From Azorinus chamasolen (Eukaryota; Mollusca; Bivalvia; Cardiida; Solecurtidae): 64,000 bases of DNA. The notes under the pieces were generated by a model. It was not told the DNA's origin. It worked only from the letters and a program-made list of their open reading frames with translations, and did not search any database. Both the position numbers and the translations under genes were made by a program. The stretch covers positions 78,790,003 to 78,854,002 of the forward strand of contig OY755241.1 of the NCBI GenBank assembly GCA_963576725.1, read 5' to 3'. Shown piece after piece: positions 1 to 11,122 of this stretch; the stretch's first letter is position 1, and each line of letters opens with the position of its first letter.

Positions 1-925
1 TCATGCTACATAACAATTATCAAAGGTCTAGGCCTAACAGTTTCAGAGAAGAAGATTTTTAAAGATTTTCCAATGAAAAACTGATAAGCCCATGGGTGGG
101 GCCATTTTTGGCCCAAGGGTCATAATTTGAACAGTATGTAGAGGACCATAAGATAATGCTTCATACCAAATATCAAAGGTCTAGGCCTTACAATTTCAGA
201 GAAGAAGATTTTTAAAGATTTTCCTATGAAAAACTGATAAGCCCTTGGGTGGGGCCATTTTTGGCCCGGAGGTCATAATTTGAAGAGGACCATTAGATCA
301 TGCTACATACCAAATATCAAAGGTCTAGGCCTAACAGTTTCAGAGAAGAAGATTTTTTAAAGATTTTCCTAGGAAAAACTGATAAGCCCTTGGGCTGGGC
401 CATTTTTGGCACGGGGGTCATAATTTGAACAGTATTTGAAGAGGACCATAAGATCATGCTACATACCAAATATCAAAGGTCTAGGCCTTACAGTTTCAGA
501 GAAGAAGATATTTAAAGATTTTCCTATGAAAATTCCTTATTACCATATATGGAAAAAATGAAAACGCCCTCTGGCGGCCATGTTTTTTGCCGGATCAAAA
601 TTCTTTTAACAACTTTTGAAGTCTATCAACTGAGAAACATTTTGGTGAAAACTATATTCAAATCGGACAAGTCATTCTGGAGAAGAAGATTTTTCTAGAT
701 ATTGTGTATGGTTGCCATGGCAACAAGACCGATGGCCCCACCCACTATCTTTTAACAAATTTTGAAGCACCCACCAACAGTATGTATCAGACCAAGTTTG
801 GTTACAATTGGGCAGTCGGTTTCAGAGAAGAAGTCCTTTGAAATTGTTGATGGACAGACGGACGCCGGACACAGGGGTATCACAAAAGCTCACCTTGAGC
901 ACTTTGTGCTCTGGTGAGCTAAAAA
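1..925 (-). mobile_element. A-family array-bearing element, 5' part, reverse strand
   Basis: Non-autonomous element read on the reverse strand. Its 5' end lies at about 925, where the forward strand reads AGCTCACC, GAGCAC and AAA-type loop bases and then GGTGAGCTAAAAA, forming a hairpin. Inside, at 1-540, are about 3.5 units of the roughly 155 bp tandem repeat marked by GGCCATTTTTGGCC and TCAGAGAAGAAGATTTTTAAAG. The stretch 540-860 is more diverged and ends in the GTCC-type tract typical of the family. The other end lies beyond the window edge. No ORF of any length is present. Confidence 0.8.
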
Positions 926-1660
926 CAACAACATTACAGTCTAAATAAAGTCGAATATTTGCCCATCAGATGATGTTATTTGTCTGTTAACTTTTCTCTT
1001 TATACATCATAAACATGTAATGTTTGTATGCAGTAGTTTCATTAATTGCCTCAATGAAATGTCATTAATGAAAACATTCAAACTAAAACACACACAAAGT
1101 ATTTCTTTCATGAATAATACACATGTATATGTATAATAGGCAGCTTTCTGAAATCTTGCAATAATTTGAGATATATTTGGACAATTGCAATATATGTAGA
1201 TTCCACTAACTTTTCACTTGTCCCCTTTATGCTGGACAGGTCTGGTAGTTCAGCAGGCTGTTTTGATTGACCTGGTGTTGATGGGACAATATTCATTGCT
1301 CTTTCTGTGTGAACCATGGTGTTTGTTCAAGGAACCTATTTATAACAATACAGAATATCATAATTTACACTCTTTTATTGAAGTTTATAATTTTAAAATA
1401 GCCAGGGATAAATGTGTCATACATATAATTATTAACATATTAATAAAAAATAATATTTTAAAATTTACAAATCCCAACTGAATATTCATTATAAATACAA
1501 TGTAATGAAATCATGCATATTTATTAGCATATGTACACATGATTATTTGATATCAGTGTTAAAAACTGTACAGTCAGATATTTCATTTATAAGTAAACAG
1601 AGCAGTCTCTGATCAGATTCAGAGCTATAGATAAAGATGGGAACCCAAATACTGAAATCT
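926..1660. other. AT-rich intergenic stretch
   Basis: No gene is supported. Short open frames here lack coding character. A worn fragment of the palindromic core of the TTAA elements (AAACAGAGCAG...CTGATCAGATTCAGAG) is visible around 1595-1635. Confidence 0.5.
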
Positions 1661-1780
1661 CTATTTTTCCACCAAACCCTCTAGGTCTATGACTGTTACC
1701 ACTCTTTAGAATCTTCTTTTCGAGATGATTCTAAAGAGTGGTCACTCACTGACTGCATAGGGTTTGGTGGAGAAATAAAG
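1661..1780. repeat. K-family hairpin repeat, copy 1
   Basis: A 120 bp double stem. The outer arms are TTTTTCCACCAAACCCT (about 1664-1680) and AGGGTTTGGTGGAGAAAT (about 1759-1776). The inner arms ACCACTCTTTAGAATC (1698-1713) and GATTCTAAAGAGTGGT (1727-1742) are perfectly complementary. Related copies lie at 38541-38622, 44410-44482 and 59388-59488. Confidence 0.75.
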
Positions 1781-1979
1781 AAGATATGCATTGAAAATGT
1801 TAAAATTTACACATCTTATCTGGAGCTCTGGCTCTAATTGGATTTATAACTTTATTATAGATTGGGATCTACTCTGTTTGCAAAGGCAAAGGGTTATACC
1901 TTCCGTTCATGAATTCACCTTTCTATGTCTTTTCATAAAGAGTAAAGTCAGTAGACCCAGAATATGGTCTGACGTTTGC

Positions 1980-2231
1980 GTAACCCTTTACCTGATAGAA
2001 GCGGCTTTTAGCGTGTTTGATTTATTCCTCCACTGAAGAAAATAGTTCAAATTCATACAGTCATGAACATATTGCATAATAAATATTTTCTATATCCTAG
2101 TAGGTGGTAGCTTAAAGCAGGCTGAAAGTAAAGCAGAATGCGCCTTAAGGCGCATTCTGCTTTACTTTCAACCTGCTTTAAGTGGTCATATGTCTTCAAA
2201 ACTAGAAACAGGCTATTGGGTAAAGGGTTAA
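1980..2231 (-). mobile_element. L-family TTAA-type MITE, copy 1
   Basis: About 250 bp, starting TAACCCTTTACCTGATAG and ending GGGTAAAGGGTTAA. A central perfect stem of about 33 bp occupies 2111-2181, with a pivot at CGCCTTAAGGCG. The same element occurs in the opposite orientation at 49740-49991 with high identity, including both flanks of the stem. The right TTAA is shared with the next element at 2228. The TTAA target site and CCCTT end suggest a piggyBac-type MITE; this is inference because no transposase is present. Confidence 0.8.
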
Positions 2232-2485
2232 CCCTTTACTCAATAAATAGGCCTTTCTTCGCCTTTGCAAACAGAGTAGACCCAGATCAGATGATTCATG
2301 TATGAGAAGTCTGATCAGGGTCTGCTCTGTCTGCTTTTGACATACTATAAATATGATTCTACAGTTTCTGCAATGGTCAAACATTCCTATGTCCATGTGC
2401 TAATGTAACACATTTATCTAATTATTAATATTCATGAAGTCAAATTGTTATTTCTTACATAAATATCCATGGAGGAAAGGGTTAA
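2228..2485 (+). mobile_element. F-family TTAA-type MITE
   Basis: Starts TTAACCCTTTACTCAATAAA and ends CATGGAGGAAAGGGTTAA. The centre carries the imperfect palindrome GCAAACAGAGTAGACCCAGATCAG paired with CTGATCAGGGTCTGCTCTGT. The right half has the F signature, a TCTACAGTTTCTGCAATGG-like run followed by TATTCATG. It abuts L copy 1 and uses the same TTAA. Confidence 0.75.
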
Positions 2486-2489
2486 TAAC

Positions 2490-2637
2490 ATATGAATATA
2501 GACATGATTTCTGCAATCCGCAGTGTCATTCATAGTCAACACTTCCTACGTCCTTGAGGTAATATAACAATTAATCTAATTAATCCATGATGTCTCTATG
2601 TCTTACATGTATATGAATATTCATGGAGTAAAGGTTA
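2490..2637 (+). mobile_element. F-family right-half fragment
   Basis: Resembles the right half of the F element just upstream (TTTCTGCAATCCGC...TATTCATGGAGTAAAGGTTAA) but lacks the left half and centre. Probably a truncated copy or a local duplication. Confidence 0.5.
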
Positions 2638-3234
2638 AATGTTATAAATTCGTGAAAAGATACGATGCGATCGGTCGCAGGGCGAATCGTAATGGAGTAT
2701 CGTCATGCTGTTCTGATCCGAAGACTAGCAATAAATAAATTATTTGAAGGTACTGAAAGAGCTGCATGTAACAGTAATGACGATTATGTGCGATGCAGTC
2801 TGATGAATTTGCACAATATAGATTTAATCAGCTACAGTAAATATCGACAGATTGTGCTCTGTGTTAGTAAATTGAGAGTAGGCATTTCCTAGAAGCATAA
2901 GTACGTGCTGTGTTAGGTCTCTGTTGTTTACCCTAAGTATTTCACATACTTGTAACTTCTGGATCTGGTGCTCCATCGAAAATCGCGATGCTTCGTACGT
3001 TATGCGTGTCTTTCTCCGAGTTGAATCGGTGACAGTTCATTCCTATATGTACATGACAGATATGGCGGCCAGTTTAAAAATAAAAGTATTCTATCGGCTG
3101 ATAGAATACTATTTTAATACAAAAAAATCTGATATCTTACAGTTAAAGCGAGTTGTTACGGGTAATCTTCAGCTCATTGGCTATTTTTTCAAACATATAA
3201 AAAACATATAAAAATTCCCACGGTTCTGTATTTT
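2638..3234. other. Unassigned stretch, no supported gene
   Basis: Slightly more CpG (2660-2700, 2970-3020) than its surroundings. Two open frames (2665-2892 and 2924-3211) show no recognised motif, no splice context and no start context. A short hairpin, AGTATTCTATCGGCTGATAGAATACT, sits near 3087-3112. I see nothing else. Confidence 0.4.
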
Positions 3235-5875
3235 CGTTCATTTTTGGTGGGTCAAACGTGAACAGGTTACTTTAATGAATCAAGACCTGAAGCTAAGTTG
3301 ATTCTGAGGATCGTTTAATTTGTTGTTTCGGAGTTATGGCCCTTGCACTTAAAAAAATAATGCAAATCTATGCAAATATGAGGATGGCTATAACTTTTTC
3401 ATTTGAAATGATATTTACTTCAATTTTTTATATGGTTAAACCTTAATGTGAATTTTTACATATATTGCGGGGGTTTCGATTTGTCATTTTATTCTAAAGT
3501 TATAGTCCTTGAACTTCATGTGGTCGTTGCTTTGTTAGTCGGTAAACTTTAAGTTTTTCTGTTGTTTTCTGGGTAAACTATTAAAATGTTATAATTGAAA
3601 CTTAACACAAATGTTTTAAGCAACAAAATTTGAAGCTGAGTTTATTTTGAGGTTCATTCAGTTTGTCTTTACAGAGTTATGGCCGTTGCACTTTACAAAA
3701 ATCTGCAAAAATGAGGATTAGCTGGAACTTTTTTATTTACATGTAATAAGATACTCACTTCATTTTTAGCTCACCTGAGCCTTTGGCTCAGGTGAGTTAT
3801 TGTGACCGCGATCCGTCCGGCGTCCGGCCACATTTTCAAACGACATCTCCTCTGAAACTACTGACCCGATTTTAACCAAATTTTGTCAGAAGCGTCAGTG
3901 GTTAGGGGGAACGAAATATTGTTCACATTATAAACCCCCCGGCCAAAAATGGCCCGGCCCTAGGGCTTATCAGTTTGTCATAGGAAAATCTTTAAAAATC
4001 TTCTTCTCTGAAACTGTAAGGCCTAGACTTTTGATATTTGGCATGTAGCATGATCTTATGGTCCTCTACAAACATTGTTCAAATTATGACCCCCTGGCCA
4101 AAAATGGCCCCGCCCAAGTTCTTATCAGTTTTTCATAGGAAAATCTTTAAAAATCATCTTCTCTGAAACTGTAAGGCCTAGACCTTTAATATTTGGTATG
4201 TAGCATGATCTAATGGTCCTCTACAAAGATTGTTCAAATTATGACCCCGGGCCAAAAATGGCCCCGCCCAAGGGCTTATCAGTTTTTCATTGAAAAATCT
4301 TTAAAAATCTTCTTCTCTGAAACTGTAAGGCCTAGACCTTTGATATTTGGCATGTAGCATGATCTAATGGTCCTCTACAAAGATTGTTCAAATTGTGACC
4401 CCCGGGCCAAAAATGGCCCCGCCCAAGGGCTTATCAGTTTTTCATAGGAAAATCTTTAAAAATCATCTTCTCTGAAACTGTAAGGCCTAGACCTTTAATA
4501 TTTGGTATGTAGCATGATCTAATGGTCCTCTACAAAGATTGTTCAAATTATGACCCCCGGGCCAAAAATGGCCCCGCCCAAGGGCTTATCAGTTTTTCAT
4601 TGAAAAATCTTTAAAAATCTTCTTCTCTGAAACTGTAAGGCCTAGACCTTTGATATTTGGTATGTAGCATGATCTAATGGTCCTCTACAAAGATTTTTCA
4701 AATTATGACCCCCGGGCCAAAAATGGCCCCGCCCTAGGGCTTATCAGTTTGTCATAGGAAAATCTTTAGAAATCTTCTTCTCTGAAACTGTAAGGCCTAG
4801 ACTTCTGATATTTGGCATGTAGCATGATCTTATGGTCCTCTACAAAGAGTGTTCAAATTATGACCCCCGGGCCAAAAATGGCCCCGCCCAAGGGCTTATC
4901 AGTTTTTCATAGGAAAATCTTTAAAAACTTCTTCTCTGAAACTGTAAGGCCTAGACCTTTGATAATTGGTATGTAGCATGATCTAATGGTCCTCTACAAA
5001 GATTGTTCAAATTATGACCCCCGGGCCAAAAATGGCCCCGCCCAAGGGCTTATCAGTTTTTCATTGGAAAATCTTTATAAATCTTCTTCTCTGAAACTGT
5101 AAGGCCTAGACCTTTGATATTTGGCATGTAGCATGGTCTAATGGTCCTCTACAAAGATTTTTCAAATTATGACCCTGGACCGAAAATGGCCCCGCCCAAG
5201 GGCTTATTAGTTTTTTCATAGGAAAATCTTTAAAAATCATTTTGTCTGAAACTGTTAGGCCTATACCTTTGATATTTGGAATGTAGCATGATGTAATGGT
5301 TCTCTACAAAGATTGTTCAAATTATGACCCCTGGGCCAATATGGCCCACCCAAGGGCTTATCAGTTTTTCATAGGAAAATCTTTAAAAATCTTCTGAAAC
5401 TTTAAGGCCTAGACCTTTGATTTTTGGTATGTTACATGATCTAATGGTCCTATACAAATATGTAGTTTGGCTTGTGGTCCTCTGCCAAGAATGTTCAACT
5501 TACGACCCTGGCCTCTGGGCAAAACTTGGCCCTGCTTTGGGGCTTATCAGTTTTTCATGGGAAAAATATGAAATATTATTTTTCTCTGAAACCATTAGGC
5601 TTAGACCTTTAATTAATGGCATACTGCTTTGCCTTGTGGTTCTCTACCAATGTTGTACAAATGATGACTTCTTGGTCAAAAATGGCCCCGCCCCTTGGGT
5701 TATCTCAGGTGAGCGCTTCAGGGCCTCATGGCCCTCTTGTTTAAAAAATAGTATCACCTTAATATGGAAATCAAGATCTGAAGCACAGATTAGAAAATGT
5801 CAACACTTATAAGGTATGTTGAATCAGAGAAAGTTCGCAAGTGGGCGTATTATGTACCGTATGCGGTACTCTTGT
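3235..5875 (+). mobile_element. B-family element, 5' truncated, host of an A element
   Basis: Matches the second half of the B element at 26661-29832, from GACCTGAAGCTAAGT onward. The 3' end is complete: GTGGGCGTATTATGTACCGTATGCGGTACTCTTGT, which is subterminal motif, then hairpin GTACCG/CGGTAC, then CTCTTGT, ending about 5875. An A element (3763-5745) interrupts it at exactly the point where a different A subfamily interrupts the other B copy. Its 5' hairpin and array are missing. Confidence 0.8.
3763..5745 (+). mobile_element. A-family element, complete, type 1
   Basis: Starts TTTTTAGCTCACCTGAGCC, forming a hairpin with GGCTCAGGTGAG. A GTCCGGCGTCCGGCC tract and a unique head (about 3840-3950) follow. 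Then come about ten tandem units of 154-155 bp (for example GTCCTCTAC at 4216, 4370 and 4525), each with the palindrome GGCCAAAAATGGCC. The end is CTCAGGTGAGCGCTTC, hairpin GGGCCTCATGGCCC and TCTTGTTT. No transposase ORF is present. The layout fits Helentron-derived HINE or 'pearl' elements. Confidence 0.85.
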
Positions 5876-7070
5876 AAGCAAATATCAAATACTTTATTCT
5901 CGTGGGTTTATTTTCGTCATATAGAGTGGAAACAGATGGGACTGTTGAGGATTAACTAAGTGCAATAGTTGACATTTAGGAACTGTCAAATCTGACTATT
6001 TCTCTTCGCGTTCTTTATTTCTAGTCAAGGGTCCATTTTCCGACAGAGAGAACATATTTTGCTTAAATAAAATTTGATGTCTGTTACTGATATATTCCAC
6101 GTATTCCTTGGTCGTTTCGGTCCCAATCGTGGCCGAAACGACCAAGGTCGAAACGGATTGTGTCCGAAACGACCCGGGACCATTAATTTTGAGTCCACTC
6201 TAGGTTTACCCTGTTTGCAAAGATGTATATATGAAGTAAAATGTTGTGCCTGGGTCTTAAATCATGCTCTAGCATAAAATATGTGTATATATTAATTAAA
6301 AATACTAATTATTACATATTATTAATAAACCCGCAATTCTTCACTCAATTACACTCCTTTCGAGGGATTTACTGTGGCAAAAGGAATAAGTAATCCGTTT
6401 TCCCTGTAACTGTCATCAATATTAATGATGTGTTCATATATTCAGGCTTCTATCAGTAAATGAATGCCAAATAAATGTAAAATATAAAAAGTATGTACAT
6501 ATCATTTATAATAACTAATAAATAGCCGTTATTAATTTCTAATCCTCCTTTCGCCTCCTTTTGCCCAAAGCCATCATTTCGTCTTTTAGGCATACTCAGG
6601 TTCGCAACATCTTAGTCATTTCCTCGGTGATTATCCTTGATGATCTTGCCGTTGCGGTATTTACATTTTGTATTAGCCCCGACCATAGGGGAAATCATTT
6701 TCTAACATTTTCATTTCCAAAATACATACAATTATACAGTGGAAACAAATATGTCGACCTTTTTCCAACTACATATAATTGTATTATTCCAGCCATACTG
6801 TTTTTACACTCATAAATCACAAATTACAATTCCACAATAGTTTCACAAGTCTTGATAAATCAGCCCTCCTACCAGTGAAATTCAACGGAATGCTTTACAT
6901 ATAGACGCGAAAGCTAATGCTTTCGCGCCGACAAAGGTACATTTATGGAATAAAGGGTTAGTGCATATCAATCTTACAATTAACTCTCTTGCACAAACCA
7001 CATATGAAGTTCACATATGCACCAGATCAGAATCCAAGCTGTGTGCAAATTAGAAATCACCTCTTAAACT
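5876..7070. other. Intergenic stretch with two small inverted repeats
   Basis: No gene recognised. It holds an inverted repeat at 6106-6146, a hairpin GCGAAAGCTAATGCTTTCGC near 6905-6925, and worn TTAA-element ends (AAAGGGTTA near 6955). At 6960-7060 a segment related to 22845-22950 appears (CAATTAACTCTCTTG, then CATATG and CAGATCAGAATC). Confidence 0.45.
6106..6146. repeat. Inverted repeat CCTTGGTCGTTTCGG
   Basis: The 15 bp arms CCTTGGTCGTTTCGG (6106-6120) and CCGAAACGACCAAGG (6132-6146) are perfect and separated by 11 bp. Two further GAAACG words follow (6150-6171), so the CG-rich word GTTTCGG occurs four times within 70 bp. Function unknown. Confidence 0.7.
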
Positions 7071-7271
7071 GGAATTTCTCAGCTTCCATATTGGCACATA
7101 GCATCATCTTGAGGTCCTCTACAAAAAATATATGAATTATGCCCATGGGTTCAAATGAAGCCCTGCCCCAGGGGTGGTAAGTTTTCTATAGAAACATAGT
7201 GAAAACTTTGAAAATCTTCTCCTCTGATTGTCTGGTGAGCGATATCAGGGCCACCATGGCCCTCTTGTTTC
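7071..7271 (+). mobile_element. A-family 3' fragment, type 2
   Basis: Contains one repeat unit (GGTCCTCTACAAAAAATATATGAATTATG...) and the complete 3' end, TCTGGTGAGCG, then hairpin GGGCCACCATGGCCC and TCTTGTTT. The 5' part is missing. It ends about 60 bp before the acceptor of the exon at 7335, so it sits in the last intron of that gene. Confidence 0.75.
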
Positions 7272-7334
7272 AGTATTTAGTATGTAATTGAACTATTAAA
7301 TTCATAACATCCCACGTTCTATTTTTTTTTTTAG

Positions 7335-7586
7335 AAAATCGAGCACCCTCAAACTGCGTCTGCTGTCACAGTTGTCAGTGCCTGTGTGGAAGAAGATAAT
7401 GTCACCTTCCTCACTGAAGATGACAGCACACTGGACATTCCACTACACTTGGTGATGGCCGCCTTGCCACAGCTGCAGGAAGATGAGCTGGAAAACCACT
7501 TCCTGCACTCTCACATTATGTCTGTAACCAGGAAGGGGTCAGATATCATATCAGTACAATTTGAGCCAACAGAAGATGACTTTTAA
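7335..7586 (+). CDS. Terminal coding exon of an unidentified gene
   Basis: A T-rich tract (about 13 T) and AG at 7333-7334 form a strong splice acceptor. The upstream in-frame TAG at 7332-7334 is removed by splicing, so the exon begins in phase 0 at AAA-ATC-GAG. The frame then stays open for 83 residues to TAA at 7584-7586. The peptide begins KIEHPQTASAVTVVSAC, has an acidic middle (VEEDNVTF, TEDDSTLD), a hydrophobic stretch LDIPLHLVMAALPQL, and a strongly acidic C-terminal end FEPTEDDF. There is no signal peptide, membrane segment or catalytic motif. GC content is clearly above that of the flanks, as expected for an exon. I do not recognise the family. Earlier exons must lie upstream, possibly before this window, because none of the open frames at 1-7300 has good splice context. 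An A-element tail lies in the preceding intron. Confidence 0.7.
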   Translation, partial: KIEHPQTASAVTVVSACVEEDNVTFLTEDDSTLDIPLHLVMAALPQLQEDELENHFLHSHIMSVTRKGSDIISVQFEPTEDDF

Positions 7587-7989
7587 GAGCAACCTTCGAC
7601 ATCATGTTTCTTTTTTCATCACAGTATAAAAATATGCACTTGTTGTGTCAAAATGTCTGTACAGTTGAACTTCAATACCTCAAACTTCAACTTACCATAC
7701 AAATTTCTTCAACTTCACTGAAATTTAGCTCATTAGATTTCTAAATTTGACAATTTATCAAGTAAACATCTTAAATTCTCCAGCAGGAGCTTTCGCCATT
7801 ACATTCAACATGTATTAAGCTTTTTCATCTGTTTCTACATACCGGTATGTGTATTGATGCATTTTAAAAAAGTTCTATTTTGAACATTTTGGAAGTACCA
7901 AACTTTTACTCTGAGTTATCCCAAAGTTAAAATTATTCAAGTTGAGATATGGAAGTTTAACTGTATTAAACTTGTTCATCCATTACTGT
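7587..7989 (+). other. Probable 3' UTR and downstream flank
   Basis: T-rich sequence directly after the stop codon, without repeat signatures. No canonical AATAAA was found close to the stop, so the transcript end is not placed. Confidence 0.4.
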
Positions 7990-8241
7990 TAATCCTATCC
8001 CTTATATAAATTAAAAGTCTTTTCACCCTTTGGGAAACAGAGAAGCCCCAGATGAAACAGCAGCTTTAGGAGCTGTCTGGTGAAGGTCATCTCTGTTTGC
8101 TAATGGAATTGGTACATCAAACATTTGACTTTCTCTATGGCTAAAACTATCAGTTGTCAGTTTATAGTATGAACTTAACATCCATGAATATTCACAAGGG
8201 CATGGACTTCTGAAAAAGTGTTTAACAGAGAAAATGGTTAA
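7990..8241 (+). mobile_element. E-family TTAA-type MITE, degenerate
   Basis: Worn left end AATCCTATCCCTTATATAAA, core GAAACAGAGAAGCCCCAGATGAAACAGC with its inverted partner, the E word CTAATGGAATT, TGAATATTCA, and right end AGAGAAAATGGTTAA. A second, reversed E start (TTAACCCTTTCCCTGTTCTGT) shares the TTAA and runs straight into the C element at about 8260. Confidence 0.6.
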
Positions 8242-8362
8242 CCCTTTCCCTGTTCTGTATTTTTATACGCCCGAAGGGTCGTATTATGTTATGGTCTCCA
8301 TCGTCTGGCCGTCTGGCTGGGTGTCCGTCTGTCTGTCTGTCTGTCCGTCCGCACTCACCAAA

Positions 8363-8599
8363 GGGTAGTTGTGTGACTTTTTCTAACTAGTCCCACAAGT
8401 AAAATCATTAACCTGGCCATCTCTTGTGACATTAACCTGGCCATTTCTTGTGACATTAACCTGGCCAGTTGTGGGACATAGGGTTAGGGTTAGGGTTAGC
8501 TTCCAGATCATTCTTTTCCAAAGTTAGAGCCAAAAATAGTTTTTCTTGTGGGACTAGTCCCACAAGAAAAGATCAAAGGAAAAAGTCACACAACTACCC
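8363..8599 (+). mobile_element. M1 MITE, copy in C element
   Basis: 237 bp with perfect 20 bp terminal inverted repeats: GGTAGTTGTGTGACTTTTTC on the left, its complement on the right. Inside are three 24 bp direct repeats beginning CATTAACCTGGCCA, three telomere-type GGGTTA units (8481-8498) and a palindrome ACTAGTCCCACAAG / CTTGTGGGACTAGT. A near-identical copy (about one mismatch seen) sits in the D element at 11840-12076. Confidence 0.85.
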
Positions 8600-8639
8600 A
8601 TTTGTTAGTATGTCCGTCCGTCCGTCCGTCCGTTAGCAA

Positions 8640-10140
8640 ATTCGTGTCCGTCCGTTAGCAAATTCGTGTCCTGGCTATAACTTACTCATTTTTTCTCCGA
8701 TTTTCAAAATTCTTTCACACAAATGTTCAGTATCACTTGAAGGTGTGTCGCGTACAAAACCCAATTGTGAACTTTCAAGGTCAAGGTCACAAATAGGGCG
8801 TTAGCAATTTTCGTGTCCTTGCTAAAACTTACTCATCTTTTCACCAATTTTCAAAATTCTTTCACACGTATGTTCAGTATCACTTGAAGGTGTGTCGCGT
8901 ACAAAACCCAATGGTGAACTTTCAAGGTCAAGGTCACAAATAGGGCGTTAGCAATTCTGTCCGTCCGTCCGTTAGCAAATTCGTGTCCTGGCTATAACTT
9001 ACTCATTTTTTCTCCGATTTTCAAAATTCTTTCACACAAATGTTCAGTATCACTTGAAGGTGTGTCGCGTACAAAACCCAATTGTGAACTTTCAAGGTCA
9101 AGGTCACAAATAGGGCGTTAGCAATTTTCGTGTCCTTGCTAAAACTTACTCATCTTTTCACCAATTTTCAAAATTCTTTCACACGTATGTTCAGTATCAC
9201 TTGAAGGTGTGTCGCGTACAAAACCCAATGGTGAACTTTCAAGGTCAAGGTCACAAATAGGGCGTTAGCAATTCTGTCCGTCCGTCCGTTAGCAAATTCG
9301 TGTCCTGGCTATAACTTACTCATTTTTTCTCCGATTTTCAAAATTCTTTCACACAAATGTTCAGTATCACTTGAAGGTGTGTCGCGTACAAAACCCAATT
9401 GTGAACTTTCAAGGTCAAGGTCACAAATAGGGCGTTAGCAATTTTCGTGTCCTTGCTCAAACTTACTCATCTTTTCACCAATTTTCAAAATTCTTTCACA
9501 CGTATGTTCAGTATCACTTGAAGGTGTGTCGCGTACAAAACCCAATGGTGAACTTTCAAGGTCAAGGTCACAAATAGGGCGTTAGCAATTCTGTCCGTCC
9601 GTCCGTTAGCAAATTCGTGTCCTGGCTATAACTTACTCATTTTTTCTCCGATTTTCAAAATTCTTTCACACAAATGTTCAGTATCACTTGAAGGTGTGTC
9701 GCGTACAAAACCCAATTGTGAACTTTCAAGGTCAAGGTCACAAATAGGGCGTTAGCAATTTTCGTGTCCTTGGTAAAACTTACTCATCTTTTCACCAATT
9801 TTCAAAATTCTTTCACACGTATGTTCAGTATCACTTGAAGGTGTGTCGCGTACAAAACCCAATGGTGAACTTTCAAGGTCAAGGTCACAAATAGGGCGTT
9901 AGCAATTCTGTCCGTCCGTTAGCAAATTCGTGTCCTGGCTATAACTTACTCATTTTTTCTCCGATTTTCAAAATTCTTTCACACATATGTTCAGTATCAC
10001 TTGAAGGTGTGTCGCGTACAAAACCCAATTGTGAACTTTCAAGGTCAAGGTCACAAATAGGGCTTCAGTATCACTTGAAGGTGTGTTGCATACAAAACCC
10101 AATTGTGAACTTTCAAGGTCAAGGTCACAAATAGAGCGTT
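8640..10140 (+). repeat. 317 bp dimeric tandem array in C element
   Basis: The word GCAATTCTGTCCGTCC recurs at 8951, 9268, 9585 and 9902, an exact 317 bp spacing. Each unit is two related halves of about 150-165 bp, one with CACAAATGTTCAG and AACCCAATTGTG, the other with CACGTATGTTCAG and AACCCAATGGTG. Copies differ by only a few bases, so the array was recently amplified or homogenised. Every half carries AAGGTCAAGGTCACAAATAG. Confidence 0.9.
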
Positions 10141-10503
10141 AGCAAATTTTGTGTCCTGGCTGTAGCTAACTAGACCTACATCATTACCTTTAAGGTCAGT
10201 CATATTTGAAGGTGAAAGGTTAAACGCACTTATGTCACATTCGGTTTAAACTTTCTCGACTTTTTTTCCAAAGTTCAAAAAAGTCTGAAAGTCTGAAAAT
10301 GATTGCTATGTACACTGTTCTTACCATGCTCATATCTTGGATATTTATTCACTTATTTCAAACTTGTTCATTCTGGAGTTATTGCCCTTTGATAGTTTCG
10401 GGTAGCAATTTCTTGTGCAACTAACTCCTCCTTTATTTTTCAACATAATTTTATAGAACAGCCTTCGGGCGTATATTGCCCCGTCTTGCGGTGCTCTTGT
10501 TTT

Positions 10504-11122
10504 CATAATTTCTTGGCCTCGTGAATATTTATGGTCAGAACTTTTAAGTTGATTGATAAAATTGTAACCAAACAAAACACTGCATGTATAGATTTATTAA
10601 ATTTCACATTTGCCACAGTTGAAAAGTCTTGTTAGAGGGAAAGCATTACAACTGAGCACTTTTTCCTTCTTATAATTCACATGTGCATATTCTAAATTTA
10701 ACCCTTACCCTGAAGAGAGATCTTGTTTATGACAAGCACTTACCATAATGCAGTATGGAACATAGAAATCTCATCCGTAATGCATACTGCATGATCTGAA
10801 ACATAAAACTCTTTATACAAACATAGCAGACCTTAATCAGACAGTACATGTTGAATCTATCTTTTATCATGCAACGTCACGAAATACAGTCACTTCCTAC
10901 TAGCATAATATTTTCCACGTCGACGCTGTATTTTGTGAGGTATAGTGCATTTGTACTGAACCCACTGGAATGCAAGTTTTGTTCAGCCAATAGGAGGAAA
11001 ACAGAAGGACGAAAAAGGCATTATTAAACCTAAACATCAAATTAACATATTTGCTCACCTTTGTCTCAACTATTTGTCCATATAAAAGGATTAAATAAAG
11101 TTTGTTTATGTTGTAAAAGTCG
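10504..11122. other. Intergenic stretch with a worn TTAA element
   Basis: Around 10690-10850 a degraded E/F-type element is visible (TTTAACCCTTACCCTG, ATAGCAGACCTTAATCAGACAG). A CCAAT word (AGCCAATAGG) lies near 10976 and CCATATAAAAGG near 11078. Open frames on the reverse strand show no protein signature. Confidence 0.45.

Larger units (their letters stand above)
8261..10503 (+). mobile_element. C-family array-bearing element, complete
   Basis: Starts TTTTTATACGCCCGAAGGG; ATACGCCC-GAA-GGGTCGTAT folds into a 5' hairpin. A run of CTGTCTGTCTGTCCGTCCG follows. The M1 MITE (8363-8599) and a 317 bp dimeric array (8640-10140) fill the body. The 3' end reads CCTTCGGGCGTATATT, hairpin GCCCCG-TCTT-GCGGTGC, then TCTTGTTTT. 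The 12 bp subterminal motif TACGCCCGAAGG is repeated inverted as CCTTCGGGCGTA. No ORF is present. Plan as in families A, B and D. Confidence 0.85.

Noticed and set aside
2665..3211. Two forward open frames in a CpG-richer stretch
   Set aside because: No splice sites fitting the frame, no recognised motif, no link to the exon at 7335 that I could justify.
8481..8498. Telomere or chromosome end
   Set aside because: Only three GGGTTA units, inside a MITE that occurs twice internally.
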